The notes below the pieces were generated by a model. That model had not been told where the DNA came from. It made no database searches and worked only from the letters and a program-made list of their open reading frames with translations. Positions 37,611 to 45,854 of a DNA stretch of 64,000 nucleotides are shown here, piece after piece. Made by a program: the position numbers and the translations under genes. This DNA is from a virus. The DNA is taken from IMG/VR virus record IMGVR_UViG_3300021364_000008, positions 1 to 64,000 of that record; one strand, 5' to 3'. Numbering within the stretch: position 1 is the stretch's first letter; every line of letters begins with the position of its first letter.

Positions 37611-38295
37611 TATTGATTTAATTTCAATTAATTGTGTTGATCCATATCAATCAGCAGCAGCAATTAATTATTGTCAAAAATTTTTTAATTTTGGTAATAG
37701 TATTTTAATTACTCATCAAGATATTGATGTAGATAATATTGAACTTCATCTAATTGATAAGCTCGATTGGTATCAATACAACGATCATGTTTTAAAACTA
37801 ATTGATCACACGGATAACGATTATGTTCTACTAATTCAAGATGATGGGCACATTGTAAACTCGGATTTGTGGGATGATGAATTTTTAAAATATGACTATA
37901 TTGGAGCTCCATGGCCAAATGAAGAAAGTTGGATTACTTTGCAGCATAAAGATCAGCAAGATCACATGAGAAAAGTATTTTTACAAAATCGTGTTGGTAA
38001 TGGTGGTTTTTGTTTGAGGAGTAAAAAATTTCTTGAATTTTCATCGCAGTATGATACTTGTGATGGATTGGGTGAAGATAGTTTTCTTTGTACTAGAAAG
38101 TATGAAGAAGCAATTCAATATGGAATTAAGTTTGCCCCTTTGGAAGTTGCTGTAAAATTTGCATATGAAAATCCTTGTATTGAATTTGGAACTACTTGGA
38201 ATCAACCTATTTTATTTGATAAGGAAAAGCATTTTGGGTGGCATGGTAAAAACTTCTTAAATACTCATGAGTTAATGAATTTAAAGTATCATTGA
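37591..38295 (+). CDS. DUF5672-type glycosyltransferase
   Basis: The 234-residue protein shows VLLIQDDGHIVNSDLWDDEF (DxD), YDYIGAPWPNE, GNGGFCLRSKKFLEF and GEDSFLCTRKYEEA, which is the DUF5672 pattern of putative glycosyltransferases. It overlaps the interrupted methyltransferase by 20 bases. It sits between a methyltransferase and an epimerase in the cassette. Confidence 0.8.
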   Translation: MKKNLHNIDLISINCVDPYQSAAAINYCQKFFNFGNSILITHQDIDVDNIELHLIDKLDWYQYNDHVLKLIDHTDNDYVLLIQDDGHIVNSDLWDDEFLKYDYIGAPWPNEESWITLQHKDQQDHMRKVFLQNRVGNGGFCLRSKKFLEFSSQYDTCDGLGEDSFLCTRKYEEAIQYGIKFAPLEVAVKFAYENPCIEFGTTWNQPILFDKEKHFGWHGKNFLNTHELMNLKYH

Positions 38296-38296
38296 T

Positions 38297-39286
38297 ATGA
38301 AAATATTAGTCACAGGATCTGCAGGTTTATTGGGCGCAAATTACACGAGACATCTTTTAAATCGAGGCCATACTGTAATCGGAGTTGATAATTTTTCTGG
38401 AGGATATAAAGCATTTCTCCCTAAAAATGATCAATTTAAGTTTTATAAAGTAAATTTGGAAAATAGAAAAAAAGTAAAAGAAGTTTTTGAAAAAGAAAAT
38501 CCGGAAATAACATATCACTTTGCTGCATATGCTGCAGAAGGATTATCTCCTTTTATCAGAAATTATAATTATCGTAATAATGTCATTTGTTCTGCAAATA
38601 TTATTAACGAGTGTATTAATTATGATTCAAAACTGGTTTTTACTTCAAGTATGGCAGTTTATGGAGAACAGCAACCTCCATTTACTGAAGACTTGAGACC
38701 AATGCCAGTAGATCCGTATGGTGTTGCAAAATATTCTGTAGAAGTTGATTTGAAACTTGCGGGAAATCAATTTGGATTAAAATATAATATAGTCAGACCT
38801 CATAATGTTCTTGGAAAATATCAAAACATTTGGGACAGATATCGTAATGTAATTGGAATCTTTATTCGTAAAGCAATTTTAGGCAAACCTTTATTGGTAT
38901 ATGGTGATGGTACTCAGACAAGAGCATTCTCTGACATTAAATATTATATGGATCCATTTGATAAATTGCTAGATAATTTTCATGGAGAGACATTCAATAT
39001 TGGAGCAGATAGATATTTTGCAATTAATGAAGCGGCAGAAACTGTAAAAAATGTTGCGGCAAAATATGGATATTCTACTACCATAGAACATGGTGAGCCA
39101 AGACATGAGGTTAAACATGCTTATTGTGATCATACAAAGGCAAAAACACTTTTAAACTTTGTTGATAATACGGAACTAGAACCTTTAATTGATAGTATGT
39201 TTGAGTGGGCAATTAAGCAACCGAACAGAAAAGTTAAAGATATGGAGTATGAAGTAACAAAAGACATTTACGATTATTGGAAATGA
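38297..39286 (+). CDS. NAD-dependent sugar epimerase/dehydratase
   Basis: The 329-residue protein has GSAGLLGANYTRHLL (NAD-binding), VTGS at the start, FTSSMAVYGEQQPP and catalytic YGVAKY, then NIVRPHNVLG and YGDGTQTRAFSDI. This matches UDP-glucose 4-epimerase-like extended SDRs. Substrate specificity cannot be set from sequence alone. It overlaps the next gene by four bases (ATGA). Confidence 0.85.
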   Translation: MKILVTGSAGLLGANYTRHLLNRGHTVIGVDNFSGGYKAFLPKNDQFKFYKVNLENRKKVKEVFEKENPEITYHFAAYAAEGLSPFIRNYNYRNNVICSANIINECINYDSKLVFTSSMAVYGEQQPPFTEDLRPMPVDPYGVAKYSVEVDLKLAGNQFGLKYNIVRPHNVLGKYQNIWDRYRNVIGIFIRKAILGKPLLVYGDGTQTRAFSDIKYYMDPFDKLLDNFHGETFNIGADRYFAINEAAETVKNVAAKYGYSTTIEHGEPRHEVKHAYCDHTKAKTLLNFVDNTELEPLIDSMFEWAIKQPNRKVKDMEYEVTKDIYDYWK

Positions 39287-39987
39287 AACCTATTCATGTA
39301 TTTTTAAGACAATGTTATTATTCGCCAAATAGTGCATTGCCCAACAGACACAGACCAGATTGGTTTGATAAAGAAAAAATTTTTAATAACTTTAAAAAAA
39401 CTATCGATACAAATCTTGCAGATTATACGATTGTATATGATGAGAAGTATGGATCAATAAAAGATACATTTTTAAAAGATGAGCAAAATGTAGAGATTGT
39501 TAATTTTGGATATGAAGCGGGAAGTTTTTCAAGAACTGTTGATATTGCTTTAGAAAAAGGATTATCAAACGACACTGTTGTTTATTTTTTAGAGGACGAT
39601 TATCTTCATCGTCCTGGATGGTGCAAAATCCTTTTAGAGGGTTTCACTCTTCCGACACAATATATTTCGTTATATGATCATCTTGACAAATATCTTGACG
39701 GTGGGTATGATACTCTCGTGTCAAAAATTTTAATAAGTGAAAGCATTCATTGGAGAACAACTCCATCAACATGTAATACTTATGCCACAAAGATTCAAAC
39801 ACTAATTGAAGATTATTCAATTCATAAGCATTATAGCGATGCTTCTCCGGATGGAGTATCTATGGACCATGCTAAATTTGTACATCTTGGAAATAATGGT
39901 AAAAGATTAATCACATCCATTCCTGGATATTCGACTCATTGTGATCACTTACAATCTCCTACTATTGATTGGAAAACTTATCTATGA
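39283..39987 (+). CDS. Putative glycosyltransferase
   Basis: From ATG 39283 the protein begins KPIHVFLRQCYYSPNSALP and RPDWF. It has SNDTVVYFLEDDYLHRPGWC as a probable metal-binding site and RTTPSTCNTYATK and IPGYSTHCDH further on. The layout fits a small GT-A enzyme. Coupled ATGA overlaps occur on both sides. Confidence 0.7.
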   Translation: MKPIHVFLRQCYYSPNSALPNRHRPDWFDKEKIFNNFKKTIDTNLADYTIVYDEKYGSIKDTFLKDEQNVEIVNFGYEAGSFSRTVDIALEKGLSNDTVVYFLEDDYLHRPGWCKILLEGFTLPTQYISLYDHLDKYLDGGYDTLVSKILISESIHWRTTPSTCNTYATKIQTLIEDYSIHKHYSDASPDGVSMDHAKFVHLGNNGKRLITSIPGYSTHCDHLQSPTIDWKTYL

Positions 39988-40769
39988 ATTGTATTCTGTA
40001 TCTTGTCAGATCTTCTGATAAAGATTTGATTGATTTTAATAAATCATTAGAACTATTGGAAAAAAACTTGATCCCATTTACAAAAAATGTGGATTTAGTT
40101 GTTTTTTGTGAAAATTCTTTTGACGAATATAAGTCTGAAGTTAAAACAAATTTGAATATTAAATATCAAGAAATTGAGTTCAAAGTTCCAGATTATCCTA
40201 AAGAAATTAAAGATAATATTCCCGATTTTTTCCCACATCCAACTCATGGAAATGGTCCAGTTGCTTGGGGACATCCTGGATTTTCTATGGGATATCGTCA
40301 TATGTGTAGATTTTTCTCTGGACAAATTTATGAATTTGATATTCTTAAAGCATATGACTATTACTTAAGACTCGATACAGATTCATTTATTCATACTCCT
40401 CTCAATTATGATATCTTTGAGTGGGCTAAAAAGAATGAGTGTTATTATGGATACATTTCTCCAGCGGTTCAGAGAGATAATGAAAAAGTTATTGATGGAC
40501 TTTGGGAGTATGTGAACCAGTTTTATCCTAATAATATTTCTAATGGAATGATGTTTTATACAAATTTTGAATTAGCAAAAACATCTTGGTTTTCTACAAG
40601 TCAATATAAAAACTTTTATAACTTAATTGATAAATGTGGTGGAATTTATACCAAAAGATGGGGAGATGCTCCTATTAAATTTTTGGGCATAAATTTATTC
40701 ATGGATAAAAAACATATTATTCCTGTACAGGGATTCACTTATCAACATGGCGCAATTTATACGGTATGA
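39984..40769 (+). CDS. GT15-like alpha-mannosyltransferase
   Basis: The 261-residue protein contains FSMGYRHMCRFFSGQIY, YDYYLRLDTDSFIHTPL, NGMMFYTNFELAKTSWF and CGGIYTKRWGDAPIKFLGIN. The GYRHMCRF...LRxDxD...SNFE...GGxYxxRWGDAPI series is the signature of family GT15 (yeast KRE2/MNT1 alpha-1,2-mannosyltransferases), which is unusual in phages. It lacks the membrane anchor of the yeast enzymes. Mannose as donor sugar is inferred. Confidence 0.85.
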   Translation: MNCILYLVRSSDKDLIDFNKSLELLEKNLIPFTKNVDLVVFCENSFDEYKSEVKTNLNIKYQEIEFKVPDYPKEIKDNIPDFFPHPTHGNGPVAWGHPGFSMGYRHMCRFFSGQIYEFDILKAYDYYLRLDTDSFIHTPLNYDIFEWAKKNECYYGYISPAVQRDNEKVIDGLWEYVNQFYPNNISNGMMFYTNFELAKTSWFSTSQYKNFYNLIDKCGGIYTKRWGDAPIKFLGINLFMDKKHIIPVQGFTYQHGAIYTV

Positions 40770-41560
40770 TGGATAAAAATAAATCTGCATATAAATTTAA
40801 ATCAATCCCCCCAATATATTACTTAAATCTTGATGATCAACCAGAAAGAAAAGATTATATGGAGGATCAATTTAAGTATTGGGAGATTGATAATTATACT
40901 CGCATTTCTGCATATGATGGTAGGGATGATGATTTGAGTGATATTATCAAAGGAAGATATCCAGAAATGATGTCTTCTAGTGAAATAGGTTGTACTACTT
41001 CTCATCTCAAGGCAATTAAACATTGGATGGAAACATCAGATAGTCCATATGCAATCATTATGGAAGATGATTGTAACTTAGAAAGTGCCAGTTATTGGAA
41101 CTTTTCTTTGGCAGATTTTATTGCTCGTGCTCCTTATGCCTGGGATGTTCTTCAAATAGCAATTATTTGTACTGGAAATATTGTTGTTCCAGTACACAAT
41201 AGATTTGTAAATGAGTTTTCTACTGCTTGTTATATTATTACTAGACACCATGCAGAAAAACTTATAAGAAATCACGTTCGAGGAAATAAATATAAACTTG
41301 ATAATGGAGTCAAACCAAGAGCTGTTGCTGATGATTTAATTTACAATTCTGGGTGTACTTATTCTTGTCCCCTATTATTGTATAAAATTGACCTTGGATC
41401 TTCTATTCATCCAGATCATGTTGACATTTTTCATAAAAACAGTTATGATGGTATTCTGAACTTTTGGAAAACCCAGGGATATCAACTTGGTATAGAACAT
41501 ATCACTAAGTATGATCCATATTTTGGAAGAGTTTCTGAAAGTTCCCATCAAGATACTTGA
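40766..41560 (+). CDS. GT25-type LPS glycosyltransferase
   Basis: The 264-residue protein begins with PPIYYLNLDDQPERKDYMED, the NLDxxxxR motif of family 25. It has SSSEIGCTTSHLKAIKHW and YAIIMEDDCNLESASYW (ExDD metal site) and STACYIITRHHAEKLI. These enzymes add galactose or glucose to LPS core or proteins. It is the last cassette gene. Its stop codon overlaps the -35 box of the porin promoter. Confidence 0.88.
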   Translation: MMDKNKSAYKFKSIPPIYYLNLDDQPERKDYMEDQFKYWEIDNYTRISAYDGRDDDLSDIIKGRYPEMMSSSEIGCTTSHLKAIKHWMETSDSPYAIIMEDDCNLESASYWNFSLADFIARAPYAWDVLQIAIICTGNIVVPVHNRFVNEFSTACYIITRHHAEKLIRNHVRGNKYKLDNGVKPRAVADDLIYNSGCTYSCPLLLYKIDLGSSIHPDHVDIFHKNSYDGILNFWKTQGYQLGIEHITKYDPYFGRVSESSHQDT

Positions 41561-41590
41561 CATTTGTTAAGTAATCCTTTATACTAAATA
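41557..41590 (+). promoter_or_regulatory. Early promoter with overlapping late octamer
   Basis: TTGACA (41557-41562), a 17-bp spacer and TATACT (41580-41585). ACTAAATA, a late variant, overlaps the -10 box (41583-41590). A perfect 8-bp hairpin CTTAAGAG / CTCTTAAG (41595-41618) stands in the leader. Confidence 0.72.
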
Positions 41591-41643
41591 CTCCCTTAAG
41601 AGTTAATATTCTCTTAAGATTCCCGTTATTTTTAGCTTAATTT

Positions 41644-42468
41644 ATGAAATTTTCTAATCTTTTTGCAACTGCAGTAATTGCATCTTCTACTATTGCTGCT
41701 CCCGCAATGGCAACTCCACAGGGACAGTTTCCTGATGTCCAGCCTACTAACTGGGCATATCAAGCTATCCTGAACCTCAAGGAGCGTTATGGTTGTGCTG
41801 AAGGGTTTCCTAATGGCACCTTTCGTCCAGGTCAACCAGCCACTCGTGCTGAACTTGCAGCACTAACCAACCATTGTCTTGATAATATCACCCAGTTCTA
41901 TAGTGCTGCTGATGCTAAACTAGCTGCTGCTCTTCGTGCAGAATTCAATCCTCGTCTAACTTCACTTGAAGTTGCTGCTGAGCGTAAAGAACTTGGAGTT
42001 GGTAACTATGCAGGTCTTGCATTCAGTGGTTATTCTACTGATGGCAATTCTGACGGTAATGACTATGCTGCTGGTGCAACTCTGACTGGTCGTGCTCGTC
42101 TTTATGAGTGGGATAATAATGTAGCAGTTTCTCTGCGTCCTGAACTCTCCTTCATGGATAATAATCAAACTACTCTGGGTGGTGCTGCAACCATTGACTT
42201 CCCTGTAGGTCGTCGTACTCTGAGTGATGGTTCTAAGGTTGCTTCTTGGAATGTCTATGCAGGTGCTGGTGTTGGTGGTGCTATTGGTGCTGCCGATAAT
42301 ACCTACAACATGTACGGTGAAAATACTGATGGTTATGGTGTTCTTGGTACTGAGGTCAGTGTCAGTAATAACTTTGTTGCCTTTGCAAATGTGAAGTTTC
42401 CCTTTGGTGACAATAGTGTAGATAGTTACTCTCCTGTTGGCACTGTCGGAGGAGGATTCAAGTTTTAA
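41644..42468 (+). CDS. SLH-domain porin-like outer-membrane protein
   Basis: The 274-residue protein has a signal peptide (residues about 1-23, ending APAMA), an S-layer homology domain (FPDVQPTNWAYQAILNLKER and FPNGTFRPGQPATRAELAAL), and a coiled-coil-like linker. The C-terminal half is Gly-rich and beta-barrel-like (GLAFSGYSTDGNSDGNDYAA to the final VGGGFKF, with the aromatic C-terminal residue typical of outer-membrane proteins). Cyanobacterial porins have this SLH-barrel order but are much longer. It is probably derived from a cyanobacterial host. Confidence 0.82.
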   Translation: MKFSNLFATAVIASSTIAAPAMATPQGQFPDVQPTNWAYQAILNLKERYGCAEGFPNGTFRPGQPATRAELAALTNHCLDNITQFYSAADAKLAAALRAEFNPRLTSLEVAAERKELGVGNYAGLAFSGYSTDGNSDGNDYAAGATLTGRARLYEWDNNVAVSLRPELSFMDNNQTTLGGAATIDFPVGRRTLSDGSKVASWNVYAGAGVGGAIGAADNTYNMYGENTDGYGVLGTEVSVSNNFVAFANVKFPFGDNSVDSYSPVGTVGGGFKF

Positions 42469-42495
42469 TTTTATCTTAAAATCTAAATAAAATGC

Positions 42496-42534
42496 AAAGA
42501 GGTGCTTGACACCTCTTTCTTTTTGATCTACAAT
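42496..42534 (+). promoter_or_regulatory. Terminator-promoter fusion before hli
   Basis: A perfect 9-bp terminator stem AAAGAGGTG / CACCTCTTT (42496-42504, 42510-42518) with a T-rich tail contains TTGACA (42506-42511) in its loop and 3' arm. With 17 bp spacing, TACAAT (42529-42534) completes a sigma70 promoter 23 bp before the hli start codon. Confidence 0.85.
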
Positions 42535-42557
42535 ACTCTTGTAAATCTTCATATATT

Positions 42558-42767
42558 ATGACTGTTACAACTGAAGACGGTGGACGCCAAAACATGTTTG
42601 CCGTTGAACCACAAATGTACATTACGGAGGAAGACATGGAAAATCATGTAACTGAAACTCATAACGAAAGGGCTGAAAAACTGAATGGAAGAGTTGCTAT
42701 GGTGTCAATTATGTTGGCATTTATTTCCTACTTTACTACAGGAACACTTGCATTTGGTTTGTTTTGA
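42558..42767 (+). CDS. hli: High-light-inducible protein
   Basis: The 69-residue protein has a hydrophilic start and one transmembrane helix with the chlorophyll-binding signature ERAEKLNGRVAMVSIMLAFI (ExxNGRxAM). Cyanophage Hli proteins are thought to protect host photosystems during infection. It has its own early promoter fused to a terminator. Its TTGTGF-type end is TTGTLAFGLF here. Confidence 0.95.
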   Translation: MTVTTEDGGRQNMFAVEPQMYITEEDMENHVTETHNERAEKLNGRVAMVSIMLAFISYFTTGTLAFGLF

Positions 42768-42783
42768 TATAGAATGAGTATTT

Positions 42784-42832
42784 AAAACTTCGAGCATTAT
42801 AAATAATAATATATTAATGCTCGGAGTTTTTT
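42784..42832 (+). promoter_or_regulatory. Terminator hairpin with late promoter in its loop
   Basis: A 16-bp stem with one G-T pair (42784-42799 / 42815-42830) and following T residues ends the hli transcript. The loop contains TATAAATA starting at 42798, and the lysozyme gene starts at 42874. Confidence 0.82.
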
Positions 42833-42873
42833 ATGCTTCCAAAGTAGAGACAATTCTGGAAGATTTGTGAAAA

Positions 42874-43509
42874 ATGACTATTAAAATACTGGATGCTGTA
42901 AAATATCATAAAGATTTACCACATCAAATAGATGCCTGGGAGTACCTACAAAAAAATATTAATGATGAAACGCTATATGAATTTGCAAGCATATACAGGA
43001 ATCTAAAAGTAGAATCGCCAACCAATAATCCTAATGAAGTACCGTTGGTTGGCGTTAATTTAATTAAAGAGTTTGAGGGGTGTCATCTGGAGGCATATCC
43101 TGACCCTCTTACAGGAGGACTCCCAATCACAATCGGTTGGGGGTCCACAAGAGACGAAAACGGAAAACCATTCAAGTTGGGTACAAAGATTTCTCAGCAA
43201 ACTGCTGACGATCTTCTCATTTCACAAATAAAGAATGAGTTTCTTCCTCCATTGACTCAGATTCCTTATTGGAATCGAATGAATATGAATCAGAGAGGAG
43301 CACTTCTCTCATTTGCATATAACTTGGGTGCAAGATTCTATGGTTCTTCTGGTTTTAATACAATCAGTAGAGTCCTGAAGAATAGACAGTGGAATAAAGT
43401 TCCTGATGCACTATATCTTTATCGTAATCCGGGAACAAATGTAGAAGCTGGATTGAAAAGGAGGAGAATTGCTGAAGGGAAACTTTTTCTGGAAGGACTT
43501 AATAAATAA
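42874..43509 (+). CDS. e: T4-type lysozyme (GH24 endolysin)
   Basis: The 211-residue protein has an N-terminal helical extension of about 60 residues, then GVNLIKEFEGCHLEAYPDPL and LPITIGWGST, holding the Glu, Asp and Thr of the GH24 catalytic triad. MNQRGALLSFAYNLGARFYG and YRNPGTNVEAGLKRRRIAE follow. It cuts peptidoglycan for lysis. The Glu-to-Asp spacing matches T4 lysozyme; the Asp-to-Thr loop is three residues longer. It follows a late promoter. Confidence 0.93.
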   Translation: MTIKILDAVKYHKDLPHQIDAWEYLQKNINDETLYEFASIYRNLKVESPTNNPNEVPLVGVNLIKEFEGCHLEAYPDPLTGGLPITIGWGSTRDENGKPFKLGTKISQQTADDLLISQIKNEFLPPLTQIPYWNRMNMNQRGALLSFAYNLGARFYGSSGFNTISRVLKNRQWNKVPDALYLYRNPGTNVEAGLKRRRIAEGKLFLEGLNK

Positions 43510-43581
43510 TTGTTCTTATGTGTGTCCCAATCAGAAGCAAAGATTGAGTGTTTTCTGGCATTCTACGCAAACGAGAAAGAC

Positions 43582-43589
43582 TATAAATA
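43582..43589 (+). promoter_or_regulatory. Late promoter TATAAATA
   Basis: A perfect octamer 15 bases before ATG 43605; it opens the fibre gene region. Confidence 0.8.
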
Positions 43590-43604
43590 CTTAAAAAACT
43601 TCCC

Positions 43605-43940
43605 ATGGCATCAGTAAGTTCAGTTAATTTAGTTATTCAAAAAGGAACTTATTTTGAAGAAACTATTTCACTAACCGCTGAAGATGGATTTGGATTAAAT
43701 TTAAATAATGCGACAGCGACTTGCAAATTGAGAAAGTATCCTACTGCAGGAATTGCTTATACATTTTCAACAACAACGACTGTTTCTGATAGTACTGTTA
43801 AAATCATAATGACATCTGATAAAACTGCAGAACTGCCGAGTGGAAGGTGCTATTATGACATTCTTATAACATATTCAAGTGGTCTTATTTCTAAAGTTTT
43901 GGAAGGAAATGTTCTGGTACAGGAGACCGCATCCCTATGA
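43605..43940 (+). CDS. Virion structural protein, Ig-like
   Basis: This 111-residue beta-rich protein begins ASVSSVNLVIQKGTYFEETI and has CKLRKYPTAGIAYTFSTT and GRCYYDILITYSSGLISKVL. The fold pattern is like small Ig or BppU-N-type baseplate domains found in phage proteins. It is probably an adaptor between baseplate and fibres. It overlaps the next gene by four bases. Confidence 0.65.
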   Translation: MASVSSVNLVIQKGTYFEETISLTAEDGFGLNLNNATATCKLRKYPTAGIAYTFSTTTTVSDSTVKIIMTSDKTAELPSGRCYYDILITYSSGLISKVLEGNVLVQETASL

Positions 43941-44236
43941 CTATCAATGTCAGAGTTGTAACCAGTAAAGAAAAAATCAAAGCAACAGTAGCATCAGGAG
44001 TAATCATGCCACGAACTCTAGATGAGTTATTAGATGTAGATGTTTCTGGAGTGAGTGATAAATATGTGATTATGTATGATGCAACTACTCAGAAATATAC
44101 TGCAGTAAATCCCGACGAAGTTCTTTCTGCATCATCTACTACAGAACCTGAGCAACCTGGATTGCCGAATGATTTTGTAGATACATTAGATACTGATCTT
44201 GATGATCGTATTGATCTTGATGCAGGAACTTTTTAG
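43937..44236 (+). CDS. Small fibre-region structural protein
   Basis: The 99-residue protein begins TINVRVVTSKEKIKATVASG and contains LDVDVSGVSDKYVIMYDATT, a short repeat typical of cyanophage fibre proteins (GVSDxYVLxYD...YxxVxP). It ends with an acidic DLDDRIDLDAGTF. The DxGTF ending recurs in the next gene. Confidence 0.65.
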   Translation: MTINVRVVTSKEKIKATVASGVIMPRTLDELLDVDVSGVSDKYVIMYDATTQKYTAVNPDEVLSASSTTEPEQPGLPNDFVDTLDTDLDDRIDLDAGTF

Positions 44237-44238
44237 AG

Positions 44239-44246
44239 TCTAAATA
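44239..44246 (+). promoter_or_regulatory. Late-promoter variant TCTAAATA
   Basis: The octamer lies 25 bases before ATG 44272. Confidence 0.55.
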
Positions 44247-44271
44247 GTGATATAAACACGAATAAAAGAAG

Positions 44272-45591
44272 ATGGCAGCTCCTGTTCTGCAGTTTAAGAG
44301 GGGTCTTCTTACTAATCTTCCCGGTTTGAGGGCAGGTGAACCTGGATTTACTACAGATAGTTACGATTTTTATGTTGGTCTTACCTCAGAAACTTCAACT
44401 AATAAATTCTTTGGATCTCATCGTTACTGGATCAAAGAAACAACTTCTACTGGTAGTGCAGTTAATCTGGTAGAAGGAACTTCTAATGGTTCGGATTATA
44501 TTAGTATTAAATCTCCAGATTCTCTTGCTGGAATTGTAACTTATGTTCTTCCAGGAACTCAAGGAAACTCTTCTACGGTACTTACAAATGATGGAAGTGG
44601 AAATCTAAGTTGGGCAGGCGGTTCTGCAAACCCAGTATTTACAGGTATTGCAACTTTTTCGGACACAACAGATAATACTTTAGGTGATTCTGATACTGGT
44701 TCCGTTCAGATTGATGGTGGACTTGGAATTGATAAGAACACTACAGTTGGTGCCAACCTGAATGTTCAAGGATATTCTGAATTTGTTGGAGTCTCAACTT
44801 TCGGTAGTGATCTTGATGTTAACGCATCAGCAGATATCTCTACCGATTTAAGTGTAGGACAAAATCTTTCAGTTACTGGTGTTTCTACATTTACTGGAGC
44901 AATTGATGCCAATGGTGGTGCAGATATTTCTGGCGGTGAAACTATATTATCTTCTGCAACTGTTAGTGACTTAACATCAGGTAGAGTTGTTCTTGCAGGA
45001 ATTTCTGGTGCATTAGAAGACAGTGGAAACTTAACTTTTAATGGTTCAACTTTAACCGTAGTTGGATATGCTGATTTAGATGATGTAAATGTTTCATCTG
45101 CACTTTCAGCACCAACAATAAGTGTAACCAACATAAAAGCAGCAGATGATACTGCAGGATTAACAATTGCAAATTCAACTGGTGCAGTTACAGCAAGTCA
45201 TAACTTAATAGTTCAAGGAAATCTTTATATAAATGGTTCTACAACTCAAGTCAATACAACTTCCTTAACTGTTGAAGATACATTAGTTGAACTTGGTTTA
45301 GTTGATGGTAGTCTTCCTACAACTGATGTAAATCGTGATTTGGGAATTATCTTTAATTATTATACGGTTTCTGCAAAGAAAGCAGCAGTTTATTGGGACG
45401 ACAGTACAAGTCGTATTGCTCTTGCTGCTGAAGTCAGTGAAAGTTCAAGTGTATTAACTGCATCAACTTATGCACCAATTGAAGTTGGTGCTCTTTGGGT
45501 TAATGACTGTGCGGGTCAATCACAAGTCATTTCTTGTACTGGAAGTGAAAGATTCTTGGAAAATATTACAATTGATTGTGGAACTTTTTGA
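44272..45591 (+). CDS. Repetitive tail-fibre protein
   Basis: This 439-residue protein has an N-terminal module (APVLQFKRGLLTNLPGLRAG and EPGFTTDSYDFYVGL) that I associate with attachment to the tail, then imperfect beta-helical repeats around LNVQGYSEFVGVSTFG, LSVTGVSTFTGAI and similar. It ends CTGSERFLENITIDCGTF with two Cys. The composition (Ser, Thr, Gly, Asn) fits a trimeric fibre. Host receptor is unknown. Confidence 0.75.
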   Translation: MAAPVLQFKRGLLTNLPGLRAGEPGFTTDSYDFYVGLTSETSTNKFFGSHRYWIKETTSTGSAVNLVEGTSNGSDYISIKSPDSLAGIVTYVLPGTQGNSSTVLTNDGSGNLSWAGGSANPVFTGIATFSDTTDNTLGDSDTGSVQIDGGLGIDKNTTVGANLNVQGYSEFVGVSTFGSDLDVNASADISTDLSVGQNLSVTGVSTFTGAIDANGGADISGGETILSSATVSDLTSGRVVLAGISGALEDSGNLTFNGSTLTVVGYADLDDVNVSSALSAPTISVTNIKAADDTAGLTIANSTGAVTASHNLIVQGNLYINGSTTQVNTTSLTVEDTLVELGLVDGSLPTTDVNRDLGIIFNYYTVSAKKAAVYWDDSTSRIALAAEVSESSSVLTASTYAPIEVGALWVNDCAGQSQVISCTGSERFLENITIDCGTF

Positions 45592-45594
45592 TAA

Positions 45595-45792
45595 ATGAAC
45601 GAAGAAGATTATAAAGCAATTATTGCAACCTATCAACAGAAAGCATTTGAGTTATTCAATCAAAATATTGTATTGGAAACTCAATTGAATTCTTTTAAGC
45701 AAAAAGTTGAGACTTTAACTCAAGAAAATGTAAAATTAAAAGCAGCAAAAGCAAGAAAAACCAAAGCAACAGAAAGTGAGGACTTTACATAA
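45595..45792 (+). CDS. Small coiled-coil protein
   Basis: The 65-residue protein is a continuous heptad helix (AIIATYQQKAFELFNQNIVL and QLNSFKQKVETLTQENVKL) with a basic tail (KAAKARKTKATES). It lies three bases after the fibre gene. It could be a fibre assembly chaperone or a trimerisation helper; neither is shown. Confidence 0.6.
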   Translation: MNEEDYKAIIATYQQKAFELFNQNIVLETQLNSFKQKVETLTQENVKLKAAKARKTKATESEDFT

Positions 45793-45854
45793 ATAATAAA
45801 AATAACCCATTATATAATGGGAAGAAATCACAGTATATACCGATATGAAGATAT

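Noticed and set aside
41962-42552. Antisense frame opposite the porin
   Set aside because: Ser/Thr/Ile-rich product without any motif; the + strand porin has signal peptide and domain evidence.
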